Assembly: GCA_039602395.1 (NCBI GenBank)
Contig: JBCNJP010000025.1
Coordinates: 49,123,980 to 49,187,979 of the forward strand
DNA length: 64,000 bases
Direction: 5' to 3'
DNA from: Deinandra increscens subsp. villosa
Taxonomy: Eukaryota > Streptophyta > Magnoliopsida > Asterales > Asteraceae
In this document: positions 59,842-64,000 of the stretch, one piece after another
Layout of the letters: the number at the start of each line of letters is the position of its first letter
Position numbering within the stretch: the first letter of the stretch is position 1
Position numbers and translations under genes: made by a program
Notes under the pieces: generated by a model
Seen by the model: only the letters and a program-made list of their open reading frames with translations
What the model was told of the DNA's origin: nothing
The model's database searches: none

Positions 59842-60296
59842 TGTTAGAATAGGTGAAAAATAGTTGGTTTATTATTGTATTGGGTCATTGGGCCATTTTA
59901 GATGGGTTTGGGCTCAGTTTAAAAGAGTTTAGATGGGTTTTAGTGGGCCTGGAAAGTCAAATACGGGAATTAGGTGTTATTTAGGGTTTTTATCTTTGCT
60001 TGTTCTCCAAGATGGAGAATCCCTATATAAGGGAAGCCCTCCCCTCATTATGAGGTTGCTGTTTTGGTGTTCTTTCAACTTTGGTGTTTACGAAATTCTC
60101 CTAAGAGAATTTCAATTCTTGTGTTGCAATCAAGGTGATTAGTAAAGTGTTTTCTTCATCTGGTTTGTGTTCTTATCGTGTTCTTTATTGCATATTCATA
60201 TTATCTTTCGATTAGACTTGAATCACCTATAATCACTGGATTCCGCACAGTGATTATAGACTTTGATATCGCGTGAGGGTTGATTCGATCCTTACA
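59842..60296 (+). repeat. 5' LTR of copia element
   Basis: 455 bp, TGTTAGAATAGG...GATCCTTACA, with a TATA box (CTATATAAGG, about 60,022) and a primer site just after. Its sequence is unlike the LTRs of the copia elements at 2-9 kb and 35.6 kb. Confidence 0.85.
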
Positions 60297-60298
60297 AT

Positions 60299-60310
60299 TG
60301 GTATCAGAGC
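60299..60310 (+). other. Primer binding site (initiator-Met tRNA)
   Basis: TGGTATCAGAGC, two bases after the LTR. Confidence 0.95.
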
Positions 60311-60469
60311 CAAGAAACGCAAGTTTCGAGGCTCTCGCGATATCAGATTCAAGTTTTTGAGTACTAACGTTTTTAGTTTTTGGTAATCAAGCTTTTAGCG
60401 CATTCGGAGGTGTTTTGTGCTGGTTACGAGACAAGACAGAAGATTCGTGGTGTTCTGTGCGTGTTTAAA

Positions 60470-61025
60470 GACTTTTCGACCCTGCCTATACTTTTCGATC
60501 AGGCCCCTGATCGAAAAATCATGTTCAGCCGACTCTGTCTGATCGAGAAAGCCCCCTTTGTGGCTTTTCGATCCGTTGCTCTCAGTCGAAAAGTCCCCTA
60601 AGTGACTTTTCGACCAGCTTTCCCAATCGATAAGTCCCCTTTTGTGACTTCTCGATCAGTTTCTCCAATCGAAAAGTCCCTTTGAGACTTTTCGATCCGA
60701 CCATCTCAGTCGAGAAGTCCCCCTGTGACTTCTCGATCAGCCTCTTTTGATCGAAAAGTCCCCTGTGACTTTTCGATCCGCGGTGCTTATTGATAGAAAA
60801 GTCCCTGTTCAGACTTTTCGATCTGTCCATCACTTTGCGATCGGAAAACACCTTGCGATCGGAAACCCTTTTCGATCCAACCTTGCTTGATCGGAAACCC
60901 CTTTTCGATCCAAACCTTGTGCAACCGGAAAGTACTTTTCGATCAGCCTTGTCCGACCGAAAACCCCTTTTCGACCTACCTTTCCGATCGAAAATCCTTT
61001 TCTATCCGATCGAGTCTTTCTGGTC
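60470..61025 (+). repeat. TTTTCGATC/GATCGAAAAG array in copia leader
   Basis: About 25-30 copies of TTTTCGAT(C) and its complement (A)TCGAAAAG with changes (TCTCGATC, GATCGGAAA), mostly paired as inverted repeats around CCCCTGTGACTT-like spacers. It ends just before the gag ATG at 61,041. Confidence 0.92.
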
Positions 61026-61040
61026 CAAATCAAAGAAAAT

Positions 61041-63101
61041 CATGGCACCCCTTCTACCAGGTAATTCTGTATCTACCATCAACCTTGAGGTATGTAATTG
61101 TTCTTGTTCTCATTGTGCAGAGGTATTTAAAGCTTACAAAGAATATGAATCTAAATTTTACTATGAATCTCTAAACTGTGAACGTGCCACTAGGGAATCT
61201 AACAATTTCAAAGATATGGCTAAAGTAAATAAGGAAAAGTATGAAGCTGCAAAGCTTGATATGACAAACCTTGATAATCAACTAAGTGACACTAGAGTTT
61301 TGTTGAGAGTTGCTAACACAAAAGTTGAAAATCTAACAAAAGAGGTAGAAGAATTGAAAGATCAGCTTGCTAAATCTCAAAGTAAGATTGATGCTAATAA
61401 TAAGATTCAATAAAAAATGCTAGAAGCTAGATCTCTTTTCTATAACTCTGATGTTAGGATGAAATATGTTCAACAAAATGCAGGTCTAGGTTTTGGGGAT
61501 GATATCAAAGAAGAAACATCAACTCACACTGTCCCCATGCCCCACATGCATGAAATGATTTCTGAACACATACCGTCAAAGGGGACAATAGATTCTTTAG
61601 CTGACATTGACAGAAGACTTTCTGAATGTCCTATTAAAATTACTGCTCCTATTTCTAACTCTACTACTTCTTGTGCAGATACAAAAAATAAAGAAGCAGG
61701 TTCTGAGGGAGAAAGTGTTGGCATTGAGAGTCAAAAGTTCCTGACTTTAAAACTGAAATTTTTGCGTCAAATAAGTCTGAGTCTGAATTAAGCTTTGCTA
61801 AGTCTGATGTTTTTGACAAAACTTCTGTTTGTGACACTTTTAATTTCGGTGTTTGTGATCCTAAACTTTCCAAACCTTTGAGGAAAGTCAGGATTTTGAG
61901 AAAGAATAAGGGACCACAGGTTGCTGGTCCTAAGCCTACTGATCCCAATTTGGTTGGTTTGAATGATTGTTTGAATGTGTGTGCTAATGTTTGTGATAAT
62001 GCTAGTAATGTGCAGAATGTGCAGAACGTGCAGAATGTGCAGAATGTGCAGGAGGCCAGACCACATGACTTTATCCCATATCCTGAGGTAAATTCTGTGT
62101 ATGACCAATTTGTGCCAGTACAGCGGGAGTATGTGCTAACAACTAGGCCCAATGGCAAAGTTGTGTGGATCCACAAAAATTCCAAACCATCTTGGGTATC
62201 CACAGGGAAGAAATATTCCCAAGCTCCCGTATACCCAAAGAAGCAGTCCTGCCATATGTGTGGGAATCCTGGACATGTGGCAAGGAATTGCTTATATAGG
62301 ACATATGAACCCTACTACCCTAAAACTCATTTTCAAAACTTTCAAGGGCAATCATATGGTGGCACAAACCAAAAACCTGCCCACAGAAAGGTAAATTCTC
62401 AGCCAAAGGTACATACAGGCCCAAAGGTATCTAAAGTGACCAAAGAATCTGCACCTTCACACCCTAAGGTGCAGAGACATGTACCTTCACAACCAAAGGT
62501 ACACAATGTGACCAAAAAGCCTGCACCTTCAATCCCTAAGGTGCAGAAGTCTGTACCCCTGCAACCAAAGGTACAGAAAGTTAACCAAAAGCCTAAGTCA
62601 CCTCAACATCCAACCAAAACTGATTTCAAAAGTCATAAATTGAATGATTCTGTTAATAAATCAGTTGTTGCTTTAAAACCTATTTGGGTTCCCAAACATG
62701 GTGGTCTTTCTGAGAATAATCAAGAGAGGTGGAATGTGAAAAAGGTGGTAAATCAGTGTTACCTACCTAAAGGGGTGTATAAGAAGCACTCCAAACAATT
62801 TGATGAAGTTAAAAATGATAAATCAAACATTTATCAAATTCCACCTAAAAGGCTACAGGGTAAAGGGAAAGAAAACAATCAGCCCACGAATGTCATTTCT
62901 AATGATGGTCGTGTGAATTCTAATGAACCCACAAAGCCCACAACAAACTCCACCAAAAACAACACCAAGAAACCCAAATCAAAGGCACCCACAACCCCAA
63001 GTATCAATCTTTCAAAGAGAATGTGCTTAAAAGAAATAACTTTCAGTGACTCTGCAGGTATACCCAGAACAACAATGGCCTGGGTACTTATGGTTAACTA
63101 A
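61041..63101 (+). pseudogene. Copia gag-like protein with zinc knuckle, two breaks
   Basis: The ATG at 61,041 opens MAPLLPGNSVSTINLEVCNC, followed by a long predicted coiled coil (about residues 30-120, ESKFYYESLNCERATRESNN...LTKEVEELKDQLAKSQSK). An in-frame TAA at 61,411-61,413 interrupts it; the same frame goes on (LEARSLFYNSDVRMKYVQQN). A frameshift near 61,735 moves the reading to the frame that is open to 63,101. That part has five NVQ repeats (62,005-62,050), the zinc knuckle CHMCGNPGHVARNC (about 62,253-62,294), and a Lys/Pro-rich region with repeated QPKV/IPKVQ units. It resembles the C-terminal half of long copia gags of the SIRE/Maximus kind; the usual N-terminal capsid part was not recognised. 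Confidence 0.68.
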
Positions 63102-64000
63102 TCTCTCACCTTGTGCCGGAACAGTCAAGGAGGACTTCCATTAACTTATTTGTTTTTTAAAGTGATTGTTCCAGGCACAGGATAGAAGACATCTCTCAAC
63201 TACATGACATGCAGATTCTCATTTGTAGGGATGTTCTTCTGGTAAGAGGTAAATCTAGCAAAATCAGCAAGGTACTGTCTTAATTGTTTGTTTCTTGGCA
63301 AATCTGATGAGAAGTATGGTTCTGCATAAAACAAAAATTCATTTTTGAAAAAAATCTCAAAGGATAAACTTTGAAGGTTAGCTTGGCCAAGTTTGTCTTA
63401 TCGTGTGATAGTGTGTTTAAAAAAATATATAAAAAAAAATAAAATAAAATAAAATAAAATAAAATAAAATAAAATAATAATAATAATAAAAAAAAAGATG
63501 TGTGTTATTATTAAAAATCAAAAAGCAAGGGGAATAATAGAAAAGATGAAACAGTTGACCCCTCAAAAGTAGACCCCCCCTCAAAAAATTGTGCTTTTTA
63601 ATTTTAATCTTTTGTTTGTGTGCTTGAGAAGGTGGGAAGTGAAATAAATTTCCGTTTTGAAGATGGCTGACACGCGTAAGGCAGATGTGAAAGACATGAT
63701 CCATGGTGATTTGCTGGTAGGCTCGGCTCTTAAATCTGAAAAGGTATGTGTTACACATTTAAAGATAACGTATGGCAGTTTGTTGGGTATCAGCACTTAG
63801 GTTAATTGCATTTCTATTTGACTGCATGTTTAAGTTCCCGATACACACGCTTGTCTCCAAGAGTGTGAAATTGAGCTCAAAAAGTCGGTGTCCCCTCTGC
63901 TTTGCGTGAGTAATGACCTGGGGATGCTTCGAATGTATGTAAGGCTCTCCTCTGCTTTGCGTGAGCAATGACCAAGGAGTTGTCCATACATACGTGCTTC
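63102..64000 (+). other. Non-coding element interior to window end
   Basis: No protease or integrase motif. Holds an (AAAAT)n run (63,436-63,475) and a short frame with ATGGCTGACACGCG at 63,662, followed by a GT that could be a splice donor. A direct repeat CCTCTGCTTTGCGTGAG lies at about 63,894 and 63,949. Confidence 0.5.

Larger units (their letters stand above)
59842..64000 (+). mobile_element. Copia element with repetitive leader (continues past window)
   Basis: LTR, initiator-Met primer site, leader with a TTTTCGATC array, then gag-type coding sequence with a zinc knuckle, all on the plus strand. No protease, integrase or RT is seen in the 900 bp after gag. The 3' LTR is beyond the window. 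Confidence 0.8.

Overview
This is a stretch of a repeat-dense eudicot plant nuclear genome. The evidence is an intron-containing CRY1 cryptochrome gene, several LTR retrotransposons primed from the plant initiator-Met tRNA site, Helitrons with an RPA-like gene, an Athila-type element and a TRIM. The element mix suits a large-genome asterid such as a member of the Asteraceae, but that is inference. Nearly everything outside CRY1 (about 24.3-28.4 kb, minus strand) is nested mobile DNA.

Layout. 1-11,025: an (AT)n tract is split by a Helitron (50-11,004, minus strand) that carries a stolen ribosomal protein S3a exon. Inside it sits a complete young Ty1/copia element (2,098-8,939, target duplication TAAAA). 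11-13 kb holds no recognised gene. 13.1-24.3 kb is a decayed Ty3/gypsy element of Tekay/Del type. It is split by a 3.9 kb solo LTR (16,056-19,937, duplication CCTAC), and its 3' LTR carries a complete 397-bp TRIM (23,135-23,531, duplication CGGCT).

24.3-35.6 kb: CRY1, two related MITEs, a probable Helitron deletion derivative, an RPA-like fragment and an F-box pseudogene. The F-box pseudogene is cut by the LTR of another copia element (35,552 onward), which runs into a 500-N gap. 37.2-43.7 kb: a decayed Helitron on the minus strand with Rep/helicase followed by an RPA70-like gene; the helicase has lost its P-loop region. 46.6-49.2 kb: tandem duplications and an AT-rich field of ACATATGTAAC palindromes. 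49.6-54.5 kb: an Athila-like 3' LTR and ORF1, with many GGGCGTACCGCCC mini-hairpins. After a second 500-N gap come a truncated copia 3' end (55.0-56.2 kb), a long gypsy-type LTR (56.2-59.8 kb) and a third copia element (59,842 to the window end) with a broken gag.

The only host gene that looks functional is CRY1. The most unusual signals are the untranslated leaders of the copia elements: two with different LTRs carry dense TTTTCGATCGAAAA palindrome arrays, and a third carries a GTTCGGA array. The palindromic hairpin family in the Athila-like element is also notable. No new enzymatic or defence system is visible.
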